Assembly (NCBI RefSeq): GCF_022682495.2
Contig: NC_071397.1
Location: 28,225,427-28,289,426 of the forward strand
Source: Desmodus rotundus
Lineage: Eukaryota; Chordata; Mammalia; Chiroptera; Phyllostomidae
Reading direction: 5' to 3'
Length of the DNA: 64,000 bases
The stretch's first letter is position 1. Each line of letters begins with the position of its first letter. The notes under the pieces are model-generated. The model was given only the letters and a program-made list of their open reading frames with translations, ran no database searches and had not been told where the DNA came from. The translations under genes were made by a program, and so were the position numbers. This document shows, in pieces, positions 25,445-37,339 of the stretch.

Positions 25445-25649
25445 CAGGGTCCAGCACAAATAATGCCCCCTTTTGTACATAAAAAATATTTTATTACAGA
25501 ATCATAAGCATGTAATTCTGTAGCATAACAACATCACACTCCAGCGCACCATATGACATTTTAGGTGACATGTTCAAATTGCTGCCCATCTCGTGTGAGA
25601 CATGAACCCTCCCAACCGCACTCAATGGCGTTACTTCTGCTGGACCCTG
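25445..25649 (-). mobile_element. TA-flanked MITE, family A copy 2
   Basis: A 205-bp element with a perfect 12-bp terminal inverted repeat, CAGGGTCCAGCA at the left and TGCTGGACCCTG at the right, and a TA duplication on each side. It is in opposite orientation to the related copy at 14371-14562 and better preserved. The minus-strand frame (25561-25764) runs through the inner right half but reads past the element's end, so I do not regard it as a gene; it might retain a scrap of transposase tail (weak inference). Confidence 0.88.
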
Positions 25650-26589
25650 TATGTGCTGTTAGTTGAGCGATAGGGGAGCTATAGAGAGACAATGAAGTTA
25701 CCCAATGTTTTACTTGGTCAAACTCACCGAATGATACTGTCATTGTCAGTCTCACTGTACACACTCAGGCTCTGAGGGCTGAAATAGTGGAAAAGTAATA
25801 AATAGCTGCTATGAGTTATTACATCGCTACACTGTAATAACATACTAATTTTAGTCCTCTGCTTTTTTGTTTTTCAATATTTCCCTGGTTAACATCATGT
25901 GGAAGGCAGACGTTACTGGTGGCTTGGCTTTTGGTAACTTTCAGGTTTCCGGGACCTCCTTGCGTGTTCCCAGGGAAGGGGTGTGCTATTCCTGTAGCTC
26001 CAACTCTAAGATCCATTGCTCCTTAGTCAGTATCTGCTAAGCTGGAACATACCATTCACAGGTAGATGTTAAACTTAATTTACACACAATATGTCCTTGT
26101 TGGAGCCCCAATGGCTTTTATTTACAAATGGTGAGTGCGCCTGCAGATTGAATGTGCTGAGAAAAACTGGTGAAGTAAGATAGCCATGTCATAAATGTAC
26201 AGAGTAACAGCAATTTAGACTAGAGAGAGAGCACTTATGGGATATTTAACTGGAAACATTCGTTCCACAGGAGGTTGGCAATAGTGTGTGTAATTCCAAA
26301 CTCGTCTTGACCACTGTAACGCACTTGCATCAGCATTTGGCTACTTGTAATACAGTAAATATAAATTGTCTCCCCACTGAGGGGAAATAGTGTTCCGGGA
26401 GGGACCGGCTGTTCCTTCTCTCTGTAAGGTTGCTCTCCTACAGGATTCCATCTCTCTGGAGACCAGGGGAGACTTCCATTTGGTCTCTGAGTCATTTTGT
26501 TTTAACCGAACTCTGGTGGGAAGAAAAAATCACAAAACTTGCTTACATTGTACTCCTGTCTTCTTTGCATGACTGTCCCCCTTGACCAG

Positions 26590-26765
26590 AGCTGTGCTTC
26601 TCAAGCATTAGTGCACAGTAAGAGTCACCCAGGGAACATGTGAAAACACAGATTCCCGAGCCAGGCCCCTGGAGGGTCTCACCATTTGGTCTAGTAGGGG
26701 CCTGAGAAGTTGCTCTCCTAACATGCTACGAGACGATGTTGACCATGCTGCAGGCCAGCCTCTGG
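26590..26765 (+). mobile_element. MER20-like hAT-Charlie remnant
   Basis: Blocks 'tgcttctcaagcattagtgc', 'acacagattcccgagccagg', 'tggtctagtaggggcctgag' and 'ctcctaacatgctacgagac' follow in the order of a MER20/MER3-type element. It ends close to the start of the Tigger copy at 26795. The family name is from memory. Confidence 0.6.
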
Positions 26766-26794
26766 GTTACACTGGGCTACTGCCAAAATGTATA

Positions 26795-27336
26795 CTGTAG
26801 TTTCCCCTCATCTGTGGTTTCGCTTTCCCCAGTTTCAGTAACCTGTGGCCAACTGGGGTCCTATAGTAAATGGAAAGTCTCAGAAATAAACAATGTGTAA
26901 TTTTAAATTGCACGCCATTCTGGGTAGCAGTGTGATGAAATTTCACACCGTTCTGTCCCATTCTGTCCAGGATGTGAACCCTCCCGTTGTCCAGTGTGTC
27001 CACTCTGTGGACGCTACCCCTCCCAGTCATTTCGTAGCCCTCTTGGTGAGTGGGTGGTCTGTTGAAGTATTGCAGTGCTTATGTTCAAGTAACTCTTATT
27101 TTACTCAATGCCACATTCCCATAATTTTATTACAGTATATTTTAACATTGCTTATTTTTTATTAGTTATTGTTGCTAATCTCTTATTGCTGTCCCCAATT
27201 TATAAATTGAACTGTATCATAGGTATGTATGCATAGGAAAAAACATAGTATATATAGGGTTCAGCACTACCCTCAGGTTTTGGCATCCACTGGAAGTCTT
27301 GGAGCTTAACACCTGCGGGTAAGGGTGGGACTACTG
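26795..27336 (-). mobile_element. Tigger-type TcMar transposon, non-autonomous (542 bp)
   Basis: On the minus strand the element begins CAGTAGTCCCACCCTTACCC, the hallmark of Tigger ends. The opposite end, CTGTAGTTTCCCCTCATCTG followed by TGGTTTCGCTTTCC, is the matching inverted repeat. TA flanks both ends. It is far shorter than an autonomous Tigger, and the short frames within it (both strands) have no recognisable transposase. Confidence 0.85.
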
Positions 27337-29209
27337 TAAATAAAAATAAGGTAGTAAAATTAACAAAGAAATGGCAAAGAGTCCTCTGCTTCAACTCCTA
27401 AACAAGGTGGAAAAGTTTATTTTCTGTATACTTCTTCATAAATAATAAGGGATTGTCTCTGGAATCAGGTGATAATGAAAATACAGACCATCCATTTCAG
27501 GTCTCCCTAGCCCACTCATGTTTCAACCAAAATGAGGTCTCTTCAAAGCAATCACTTAAAGAAAATTAGGCTTTTAACTACTTGCTGTGAACAAAGAAAG
27601 GTAGTTTTGTCTGTAGGTAACTCTCAATCCCCATTGCTCTGCTTCTGTGGAGAGGAGGAGTGACAACCTGGGTATGGTTTGATCACTTTGGTACACAGCT
27701 GTGCACTGTCAGGTCACAAATCTCCCGAGGTCCTGCCACCCCCAGCTCCTCTCTGCCTGGGCAGGAGTACCGCTTGCCACCTCCCGTCTTCCAAAGCTGA
27801 CAGCTACTACGTGCACACGGGTATGTGGCATTCGTGGTGGGGGACGGGGAGGTTGTCAGGGAGGAGGATGAATGAAGCCTTCGCTCACATTGACTTATTT
27901 TCTCCTCTGTTCCCAGTTGGAGAACTGGTGGATTAGCCACTATTGATACAGTATTTTGTCTTTGTTAGAGAGAAGTTTAACGAGTTAATAAGTCAAACTT
28001 CTAAATTGAGGACCACTGCATTTTTAAAGCTAAATGTAATTACTATTAGACACCCAGATACGTGGCATTAAATATACATTGTTTTAAAATTATTTTTATT
28101 TTTCCAATTAGAGTTTATATTCAATATTATTTTGTTTTTGTTTCGTGTATACAACATAGTGATTAGACAATCATATACTTTACAAAGTGTTCCTACATTT
28201 CTGAAGAGAAAAAAAGGACACTGCTTTATATTGAAATATTCACATAAAGGTTGGCACCTGCTTTATACTTTTTCATTCCAAACCACAAGATTATCACTAA
28301 TAGTACTTTTAAAAAGCTCCTAATTCATTAGCATTTCTTTTCTTTTTTTTGCTATCAGATGTTATGAGTATGCCCTATTAGGAATTATATTATTACATGT
28401 TCAATATTATTACAAGTTTCAAAGGTTAAGGCAAGTGTTCGCACTGAATACTTTTGGGCAGAGCAGATAATGTCACCCCTGAGTGTACATATCAGTTGTT
28501 CACCTAAAACTAAATGCCGAGTTTGGTGTCCACAGTAGGTGGCACTAAGTATTGACGTCTTTCATCTTAAAGGTCCTACCTGTTCTGCTACAACACCTCA
28601 GATGCATTCAAAGAGTAGGGACATGAATTGAAACTTGAAGATACCCCGCAGGTGAGGGACATTACCTGTTGCTTAATAAATATCTAAGAAAGCATTTTAT
28701 TACCTACTCCAGGCTACAGTTCTACAACAAACGAGCTAAATTTCATAGGCAGAATCACCGGGGTCTAAAATAACGAATGTGTATGCCAGATAGTCCTATA
28801 TGTGCCTTAGTCACACCTGTTGCTATGGAGATACTTATTATCATAATTTGTCTAATCAGATTGCTCATCAGATGAGACTTGGAGGAAATTCTCACAGCTT
28901 CTGCCACAGCAGAAACTTCAAAAGCAATTTGGTGTAATCTCATATTACCCTGCCTTGTCCAATTTAGAAATATTTGACAACATGCTGATCATTATCAAAT
29001 TGAACTAAAAAAATTTAAGCAGCACTTTTCACTTTATTCCCTTTCATCCCACATTTTTATAGTAAAAATAAACATACTTTAGAAACCATTTAATTATTTT
29101 TAAATTAATAAAATTCAAATTAATGCAACTCATAAAACCCCTTTTTGGATTCAAAGTTTATCGATACGGTAAACGTGAACAGGGTCCTTGACATCTCTCT
29201 TCCCACTTA

Positions 29210-29500
29210 TTTCCCTCTCCACGGACACCCTGACGCGGGATGCCCCTAAGGCCCTGCACTGACTCTCTGGCTGCTTGCTCTCTCTCTTCAGCCATCACTT
29301 GTGTGAGATGCACCCACAACTCTCATCTTTATGCCCTCATGTCTTCCAAATGCCTGATAGCCAGTTCCAACCGGGATATCGAATCAGACTGTACCACCAG
29401 AAGGGCGTTTCTGACCACCCAATCATTCCCGTCATCTGAAGTAATCTCTCCTTCGTACCAATCCTCGGGCTAGCGCTAGATTCCACCTCCATGAAGGCCC
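29210..29500 (+). repeat. Possible L2 fragment
   Basis: Pyrimidine-rich sequence with blocks such as 'gactctctggctgcttgctc' resembling the L2 3' region, in sense orientation. It is too diverged to be sure. Confidence 0.35.
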
Positions 29501-29574
29501 CCCCAACCCAGCACCCCTGCTTTCTCTTCTCCTGGCCACTGCTTGCTAGTGGGGGAGGGGCAGCATGGCCCAAA

Positions 29575-29700
29575 GTGCCTGGGACTTAGAGGCAAAGGAA
29601 CTTTGGCTTTGGGCCTCAGTGTCCTCATGTATAAAATGGTGATAATAACGTGCACCTCGGGGGATTGTTTTAAGGATGAAAAGATGAAATACTGTAACTA
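29575..29700 (+). repeat. MIR SINE
   Basis: Contains 'ggcctcagtgtcctcatgta', TAAAATGGTGATAATAACGT and then 'gggggattgttttaaggatg', the conserved order of the MIR core and 3' part. Confidence 0.75.
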
Positions 29701-29729
29701 ATTAGAATTATTAAATGGCAGTGCAGGTC

Positions 29730-30235
29730 CTCTTTGTCTACTTACCCATATGATTGCCACAACCACCTTTTGTCATCTCTTCCACACGGTTTACCTGATT
29801 TCTCTTCCCAATTCATGGCCTTAGTAATGTGACTCCCTTGCTCAAAAAACCTCCACAGAGTCTCGTTAATTGCCCAATTTAGTGCATAGTGGGATCTTCA
29901 TCTATCAGCTAGTTAGCTTTCCAAAGCTATGTATACCTTTATATATATATATAAAATCTCCTGTTGCTTGCTTTGTTAAAAGATGTCTCCTACCTTAGTC
30001 CTTCTTCTTTCTCCCATAATCAGGTGAATGATTTTCTCTTTGACCCCTCTAAACTTGCTTTGTGCTCCCCTTGTTTTATTTTACTATTACACATATATAT
30101 TATTATATCTCTTGGTTAGAATTCCAGCTCATTGCAAATGAATTATCTATATTCTTCCTCCCAAGTCCACTAGCCTGCATGGAACCTAGTTAAATGTAGT
30201 AGGTCATTAGATACTTGCTCCTTTCAATGTTTTTA
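29730..30235 (+). repeat. L2 LINE fragment
   Basis: Weakly conserved L2 landmarks in sense orientation: 'gtgactcccttgctcaaaaa', 'cctccacagagtctcgttaa', 'agaattccagctcattgcaa' and a terminal 'gtaggtcattagatacttgc'. Includes a short TA run at 29940. Confidence 0.55.
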
Positions 30236-31026
30236 TTCAGTATCATAAATGCTATACCTGGACTAATGGAATCACTTATATAAAACATATGATTAAAAGT
30301 TTCAAAATGACTATGAGAGTAATGCCTTATGTTTTATAATCTCTTATTCTTTCAAAATGCTCTTAGTTAATTAGAATTGCAATGGACATTTTTAACACAT
30401 ATACTATTCTTTTTTTATAGTTACAATTTCTGGCACAATCCTCCCTTCCTTAGAAATAAATCCATGAGATGTTGGAAGTAAAAAATGTGTAAGTTTTTAT
30501 AGCAAGTTTCTTAATTTCCCCAAATCTCAGTCCAGTTTCTTCTTTTAGGCCAGAGCTCCTGAAGGCACTCCAGTAGCCTTGGATTGGCTAGAACTGTCCC
30601 CAGGTGTGCCCAGATAGCAGTCCCAAAGGCCTCAGGGTAGTGGGCAAGCTGGGGGGTGTGGCCTGTGGCCCCAGCTGGGAAAAGCCTTGCCAGTTACCTG
30701 TGTGCCTCCAACCCTTATTATTGTCTGCACGTGCCATGACTTGCAGGAGGCTGTGAGGCCCTATTATCCTCAGCAGGGTCTCCGATAACATAAAAAGGCA
30801 AGTAAACACTATTCTCCAGCAAAAACCTCTTTATACCCCGACATGAAACTTAAAACTCACTAAAAGTGATGGTATAGTTAGTCTTCACAATTAAAGGTAG
30901 ATGTCTATTTTTATTGCTATTAACAGGTTGGAACTACAACTGACCTTGTGTGCTGAATTGAAATATATAGCTTAAGAAAACAATAATCCAGAACTTTCAG
31001 ATGTGTTTATATATTGATATAAAACT

Positions 31027-31230
31027 GTCTAGACCAGGGGTCCCCAACCTCTGGGCCGCAGACAGGTACCGGTCCAGGCCTGTTAGGAACCAGGCTGCAC
31101 AGCAGGAGGTGAGCTTGAATATAATGGGCTCGAATCATCCTGAAACCATCCCCACGCACCCCATGGAAAAAGTTGTCTTCCATGAAACCCGTTCCTGATG
31201 CCAAAAAGGTTCAGGACTGCTGGTCTAGAC
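31027..31230 (+). mobile_element. 188-bp hAT element with 8-bp target duplication
   Basis: The element at 31035-31222 starts CAGGGGTCCCCAACCTCTGG and ends AGGTTCAGGACTGCTG, imperfect inverted ends of a mammalian hAT family. It is flanked on both sides by the identical 8-mer GTCTAGAC (31027-31034 and 31223-31230), the duplication length made by hAT transposases. The interior is a deleted version of the family, joining the left end to 'cctgaaaccatccccacgca'. Short frames over it are not genes. Confidence 0.92.
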
Positions 31231-31379
31231 CAAGGACTCAAACAAAGAACCTGTAATGCACATTGTTTGCTAATGAATTTAAAGTTCATGCTGACCTGCA
31301 GACTAGAAACAAATTTTTCCAAAATATATAAATGCCTTGTTTACTGTGCAACAAATGCTTAGAGACAGTGTAACAGCTA

Positions 31380-31590
31380 TGAGATTGGACTGAGAATGGT
31401 GTTTGACTGGCATCGATCCACCGTGTCCTGCCTGAGTGATTTCTCTTCTGCCTTAGTTTCCTCACATTTAAAATGATGATAATACTTGCATCCACTTCCT
31501 AAGGTTGTTAGGAGGAATTAGATGAATTAAAATATGGAATGCACTTAGAGGAGCACCTAAGTCACAGTGATAGGTGAATATTGCTGTTAT
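31380..31590 (+). repeat. MIR SINE
   Basis: Shows 'ctgccttagtttcctcacat', AAAATGATGATAATACTTGC, 'ggttgttaggaggaattaga' and 'gcacttagaggagcacctaa', the MIR core, CORE-SINE and 3' end in order. Confidence 0.8.
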
Positions 31591-31679
31591 AACTGTATGT
31601 CCTTTCAACTTGAGACTGATAAAAACTAGTTTGTCTATCAGGCAGGCTGTTAGGAAACACAGTCGATAAACACCCTTCT

Positions 31680-31830
31680 TTCTCCCTCAGACCTTAGCTG
31701 CACCATGAATTCTTCACGTGAGTAGGTCCCACCACTGAAATGGGAGCTGTAAGCTGTGTGAGCACGAACACGGGATCTATCTCATTCACCTCTGCATCCC
31801 CCAGCTCAGGGAATTCCCCAAACATGAGAA
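31680..31830 (+). repeat. Possible L2 3' end
   Basis: A section with 'gtgtgagcacgaacacggga' and 'attcacctctgcatccccca' resembles the last 100 bases of L2. Weak. Confidence 0.4.
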
Positions 31831-32689
31831 TCAGTGAGTGCCAGCAAGGGAGGTTTGAAATGGGGGGTCATGCATCGTGCCCTTTTCTCCCCCTGCATGC
31901 CAGCTCTACTCTAGAATCAATTTCTCTTTAATGATGAAATTCCAGCAAAAGGGGTGAAAACTAATTTTCCACATCAAATGGATTTAAACCCTGTACAATT
32001 TTTGCTATTTTTAAGAGAAGGAAAATCACTTTGAGTAGACAGATTAACAGCTAATCCCTAGGTAATTGCTACCTTGTTTTAAGGGAGCATGTGAACCACA
32101 TTCTTGCGGCGTTAAGTGCAGTTGTATCTTACAAATGGGTTTTTATATCATTGCCCTCATGATAGCAAACAGTGGAATCTTTCAGCTGATGAACAGAGCT
32201 GCTGTTCCATTTTACTAAGGCATAAGAAACAAGAGTCCTTCATATTGCTACACAATAATATGGTTTTATTCTGAACACAGAGAGTGGCCTGAGCTAATTA
32301 TGTATTTTCTAATTTAACAAATGCACATAGGTAGCATTAAACAGAAAAAAAAATAACCCAAATCTCTATCTCTAGCTTGTGTTTCTCTCATGTGCTTTAG
32401 TTCCATATACCAACTAACTTCTTGATAATACCAAGACAGGCTCAAATATCTCAAACTCAGAAGTATTTTCAGCATCTTCTTTCCCAAGTCCTGTTCTCCT
32501 CCTGTGCTGGATCTCAGCATGTAGCACAACAGACATGCTTCCTGGGAGTCTGAGTTCCATCTTAATTTCTCTCTCTTCCTCACCTCCTACATGCAGTTAT
32601 GGAGCTGAGCCCAAACCACCTACTAACTAGATTTTGAATGCATGCACTTTACCTTGCCACTTCCTGTGAGTCCATGCCCTTTCCCCAAT

Positions 32690-33250
32690 TACACCGTTTA
32701 GATTTATCACAGGCCTCCCTGCCTTCTGTCTCACTTTGCTTCAATCCATTCTCCAAACTGCAGGTCCAGCATTCAAAACATTATAACACCTTTCCCTTGC
32801 CTTTGAATCTAAACTACTAATTTACCTCATCATGTATCAACCTTCTCCCTCCCACTCTGACTCATCCCCAGCGCTGCACTCGTCATTCTGATATGCTCCC
32901 AGTTCCTTGGGTGTCCCATGTTCTCCTTGGACCCCAGGGCTTCGATCATGTGGTTCCCAAGAGGCACTTTCCCCTTCCTTATTGGCTAGCTCATGCTTAT
33001 TTTTGCACCTGAACTTGGACATCTTCTGGAAATTCTCCACTGACAAGCTTTGCCCTAAAGTACTCCTTGGGGCAGCCAGGACTTCTCAGCACAGCCAGCA
33101 TTCGTATGATGTTTTCTTCACTTATTATCTCTCTTACCACTTGGAGAGTTGGGAGACCCTGACTGTTCCCGTTCATTCTTCTTATGTACTGTGTTTTACA
33201 AGGTGAGTAGGACATCACAGAGCTCAGTAAACATCTGTAGAATGAACGAA
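32690..33250 (+). repeat. L2 LINE 3' fragment
   Basis: Sense-orientation blocks 'ctgacaagctttgccctaaa', 'ttgcctttgaatctaaacta', 'atcacagagctcagtaaaca' and 'tctgtagaatgaacgaattc' fit the L2 3' region ending at about 33250. Confidence 0.6.
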
Positions 33251-34139
33251 TTCTGTAAGTGGCACTGAGGAGAGCCACCACTGGCAACGGCAGAAATGTG
33301 AGATGGCAGAAAATAAATTTTTATTTTGATTTCTAGGCTGTTTTGCTTTTGATATGAGCATAAGTAGACCTACTTTCTGAAGTAAGTTTTAAAGATATAA
33401 TATTCAAAGTATGCCAAATCACCTTTGATGAAATATTTAAAGCACTGCGGGATTTGACATTACTACTAAAAAGCTGAAAATCCTGGACCACCAATTTGCA
33501 ACATGAATGTATGATTCCCTGTCATCTTTCTTAGCATCGGTACCCTGTGTTTCTGTCTCTCAGAGACAAAATGAATCCAAGGCTTCTGAATCTACAGTAA
33601 AGAAAACAAAGCTCGTCGACCTCTCTGGATTTAAAAAATTACTGTGATTTTTGGGGGTAGTATCTATTTGAAGGAGACCATAATGGTTATCAGTAGGTAA
33701 ATGGGCATTAATAACTGAGGGCTGTGATTGGGAAAAGAGCTACCTATTTAATCAGCTTCCACCTTAACCAGGTAGGATGTATGCAGATCCCATGAGGTGA
33801 TTCTGAAAAGGGTCCCTCGGACTTTTACCAAGTTAGACACACTCCACAAGGTAAACTTTTGCCAACACCTGGTACTCTGGAAGCCTCGTTTGGCTAATGT
33901 TTTAGGAAAACCATAGTTGCTAACCCCTGTCTCTTACAAGTCCAAAGTGAACATCACTGTCTTTGCCAGCCTATTTAATACACACCGCACACACTGTCCT
34001 CGTCACTGAACCATCCTCATTTCTGTCATCTTCAGTATTTGGAGTGATCACAAGTAGATCTTTTCAAAAGATTTGATAATTTTTGGTTAAACGTCTATGT
34101 ACATGTATATCATGAATGCTAGACTTGTAAGTGCTATGT

Positions 34140-34520
34140 CCTCTGGAAGTGAAACAAAATAGAAAAATCCCCATCTTCATTGTGCTCACATTCTAGCAGG
34201 AAGAGACGCGAGAAAGAATACGTAGAAGTTATAAGGTGATGAGTGTTTTGAAGAACAATAAAGCAGAGGAGTGTTTGAGGGGTAGTCAGAAAATCCTTGA
34301 TGAAGTTAAATAAAATTAAAGGCAGTAAAGAAATGTGCCAGGCACAGGTTTGGGGAGAAGGGGAGACCCTGGGCGGAGAGAACAAGTGCGCAAACTCTGA
34401 GGCGGCGGGTCTATTGGAGAAGCATCAAGGGGCTAGTGTCGCTGAGAAGGGTATGGGCAGTGAGCTTGGAGATGGTGGGAGCTGCAACAAGGGACCAGAT
34501 TGAAGGGTGTTGTAACAGCC
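34140..34520 (-). repeat. L2 LINE fragment, antisense
   Basis: Blocks 'attgtgctcacattctagca', 'agaacaataaagcagaggag' and the purine-rich section 'aaatgtgccaggcacaggtt' are the reverse complement of the L2 3' part. Confidence 0.6.
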
Positions 34521-35329
34521 TAATTTAATCACTAAACGTACCTATATGAAAAGAAGACATTTTTTTCTGGTAGTATACCTTTAAAAAAACCAAGCACTGA
34601 CCCATACTTCTAAGTATACTGTTCATTTACTACCTCTGCCCACCTTGATTTTGAACCTTACAGGTTTCAGCGGCTGGCCTAGTAAACGTTTCACCCTATT
34701 GGCCCACCTATGCCATCTAGTGGTGAACGCTTGCAATTACCAGATTTTCTGACCACTCAGTCAACCCTGGGGGAGGGGCATTGCCCAGAGGAGTGCTTTC
34801 AGAATTACAATAGGTGTGAAAAGCTTTCTGAAACCACTACTGGGAAATAAGTCTGTGGTGCACATTGATTCTTCATAGGTTTATGTCAAGACTAAATAAA
34901 TTTTAAAAAAACTTATAGCAAGAAGTTTTATGAAACATTTCATTTTTCATCAACGGAACCAAGGAAAATTTGAGTTTGAACACTGAAAACCTACGTACAA
35001 TTGAAGGAACGTGAATGATTACAAATGAAAAGATGAGGAAGATACTGAACAGAAGTTTGGTGTATTCGTGAAACAAAAATAGTTTTAGTATAATAGTAAC
35101 ATTAGATTAATGATTGCGGGGCAGCGAGAGCAGAGGCATTCCAAACCCCGGCTGCAGATTAATGATTGCTGTGTCTTTTAAAATAGGCTAGTTGTTTTAT
35201 ATAGAATTCAATTATATAATAGACTATGCATGATATATTTTTGTTTTAACATGTAGTCTAATTTTTCTTTTTTTCTCCTATTCTATAGTAGTTTTGGCTG
35301 ACTTTTACAGAAAACATAATTATTTATTA

Positions 35330-35518
35330 CAGTGTTGTCCAACACTGTGGCTATTAAGCTTTAAATTTACGTTAGTTAAAGTTAAATGAAATTTAAAATT
35401 CAGTTCTCAGTCTTCCCAGCTGCATTTCAAGTACTCAGTGGCCACATTTGGCCCGTGGCTACCATATTGAACAGTGAAAATCCATTTCCATCGCTGCAGA
35501 AAGTTCCTTCAGACAGTG
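35330..35518 (+). mobile_element. hAT-type MITE remnant
   Basis: Begins CAGTGTTGTCCAACACTGTG and ends with the related TTCAGACAGTG, with the conserved inner block GCCACATTTGGCCCGTGGCT and 'taccatattgaacagtgaaa'. This is a familiar mammalian-wide hAT-derived repeat whose exact name I do not recall. Confidence 0.7.
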
Positions 35519-35574
35519 AGGATCTACCATCTTGTCTCCTCAGTAACAGTGATTTACTTAACAATGTGTTTTGA

Positions 35575-36150
35575 TCACCTGCTATATGTTGGGCACCATG
35601 CAAGTTCATTATAGCAGATTAAAGAGAAATAAAGGAAAGCATGATCAGTCTCCTAAACAGCAAAATTTAGGCTTTGGAGAGTTTCACACATACAAGCAAA
35701 GCATTTAACCAATGTTTTCAATCTATTGTAGAAAGACCCATAATACTTGTATACTCAGTGACTAAGGTATAAGGGGAGGCTTCCCAGAGAATGTTACCAT
35801 CTAAGATGTGTTTTAAAGATAAATAGGAATTTAAAACAAAACAAAGGAAAAAAGAAGAGCAGAGAGAATTTTAAGTGGAGGATACAGCTCTTGCAAAGTC
35901 AGGGAAGTATGAGTTGGTGTGGAATGCTTGGACGTGACAGTTAATTCTGTGAGGCTGATGCACAGGGGAATGAGTGTGAACTGTAACTGGAATGTTAGTT
36001 TTGGTCTCACTAGAGGCCCTTTTTCATCACACTGAGCCTAGTTGTCTTTGTCAGGCAGTACTGGAGAACCATGGAAAGGATTTAAGTAGCAAGTTGTGGG
36101 GTTAATCTTCATTTTAGACAGAACTCTGTTGAGGTGGCATGAAAATTCGG
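35575..36150 (-). repeat. L2 LINE fragment, antisense
   Basis: Includes 'gttgggcaccatgcaagttc', 'aaggggaggcttcccagaga', 'cagctcttgcaaagtcaggg' and 'aaccatggaaaggatttaag', which are the reverse complement of successive L2 blocks. Confidence 0.6.
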
Positions 36151-36199
36151 TTAAGGGGGAAGATACTGGACAATAGTTATCACTTTATATCCAGCTCTT

Positions 36200-36890
36200 C
36201 AGCTCAGAAAGCAAGCATCATCCTTGTCCCCTTGGGTCCTCATTCCCCACATCACTTAGTTTACCTCCTAAATTGACCTCCTGGCCACCTGCTGCTTTTC
36301 CTCTTTTGTATAATCATCCTCCCTAAGGCCATCATCATTTCTGGGTGAAAGCCCTGCCTTGGCCTCCTCAGTGGTCTTACCCTACCTACTGCTCTCCCAT
36401 CTCTTTTACCCACGAAAGGCAAACATCTTAAAATTAAAAATCAACTCTTACTAATCGCTGTTAGAACCCTTCAGTGGCTGCCTATGGGGACCTCCCTATG
36501 TAAATTTTGGCCTGTTTTTCCATCCCATTCATTATTCCATACTCCTTATTCTTTTCCCTCTGGCTCCACTGGTCTGGGTTCATCAAGCTCTTCTTTCCTT
36601 CCAGGCCTTTGCAAATACTGTTACCTCCTCCCAGAGTGCACTTCACTCAGCTGGTCTCAATTAGGCATCACTTCCTCCAGGAAGCCTTCTTTGGTTCTTC
36701 AGCTTTGATATTGAAACAGCAGCCTATACTGTTTGCAGTGTTTATCATACTTGGACTCAAGTAATGGTGTGTTTGTTTGATCTCTACCTCCTCCCAGTAA
36801 CTGAAAGTTCCATAAGGCAGAGAATGCTTCTTTCAGACCCCATTAGTCCTCCCTCAAACATAGCACATGGTAGGTAAATGCTGAATGAAC
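36200..36890 (+). repeat. L2 LINE 3' end
   Basis: Well ordered L2 landmarks in sense orientation: 'acccttcagtggctgcctat', 'tccaggcctttgcaaatact', 'acttcctccaggaagccttc', 'agcacatggtaggtaaatgc' and TGAATGAACCAA at the end. The frames at 36484-36764 lie within it. Confidence 0.75.
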
Positions 36891-37269
36891 CAATGGAGTT
36901 GTTCCCCTAATTCAAATGGGACAGGATGACTGCCAGGGAAGCAGTGGGGGTAGATTTCTGGTAGGTTAAGAGGAAAAGAAGGGTGAGAAGATGAAAAATA
37001 TGATGGTTTTAGCTCTGGATACAAGATTGGAGTTGTCACTAACAGCATTAGGAAATACAAGGAGAGGAAACGAGCAGCATTATGGAGGAAAATGATGGGA
37101 GTTAAAGTGTATGTAGATTGAGATGTCTTCAAAGCAGCCGGTGAAAATTGCCACTCAGCAGTTGGCTATGCCAGTCCAAAGCCCAGGAAAGACATCTGAA
37201 GCAAAGAAACACATAGTTGTTACCACTACGTGACTTGAGGTGGAGGACATATGTCAAGGCTTCACTGCA

Positions 37270-37338
37270 GCACAGAGAGTGTGGGATCACAAGCCAACTG
37301 ATCACATTCTAATTGTAGCTCCAACATTTATGAGCTGT
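37270..37338 (+). repeat. MIR 5' half, interrupted
   Basis: Sequence 'agtgtgggatcacaagccaa', then 'gtagctccaacatttatgag', resembles the tRNA-derived head and box B region of MIR up to 'gctgt'. The matching 3' half resumes at about 38078, after the GC-rich insert. Confidence 0.5.
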
Positions 37339-37339
37339 T

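Noticed and set aside
23209..25649. A repeat array of CRISPR type
   Set aside because: The repeated units are TA-flanked transposons of differing length and orientation, not evenly spaced direct repeats, and the organism is a mammal.
26767..27165. Frames on both strands as genes
   Set aside because: They lie inside the Tigger element and contain no transposase motif.
31001..31322. Three overlapping frames as coding
   Set aside because: They cover the 188-bp hAT element and its flanks, in three frames of both strands.
33841..33870. A further family B MITE end (cttttgccaacacct)
   Set aside because: No partner end and no TA flank at a fitting distance; the match is short and may be chance.
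36484..36764. Leucine/proline-rich frames as membrane proteins
   Set aside because: They are translations of the pyrimidine-rich L2 3' region.
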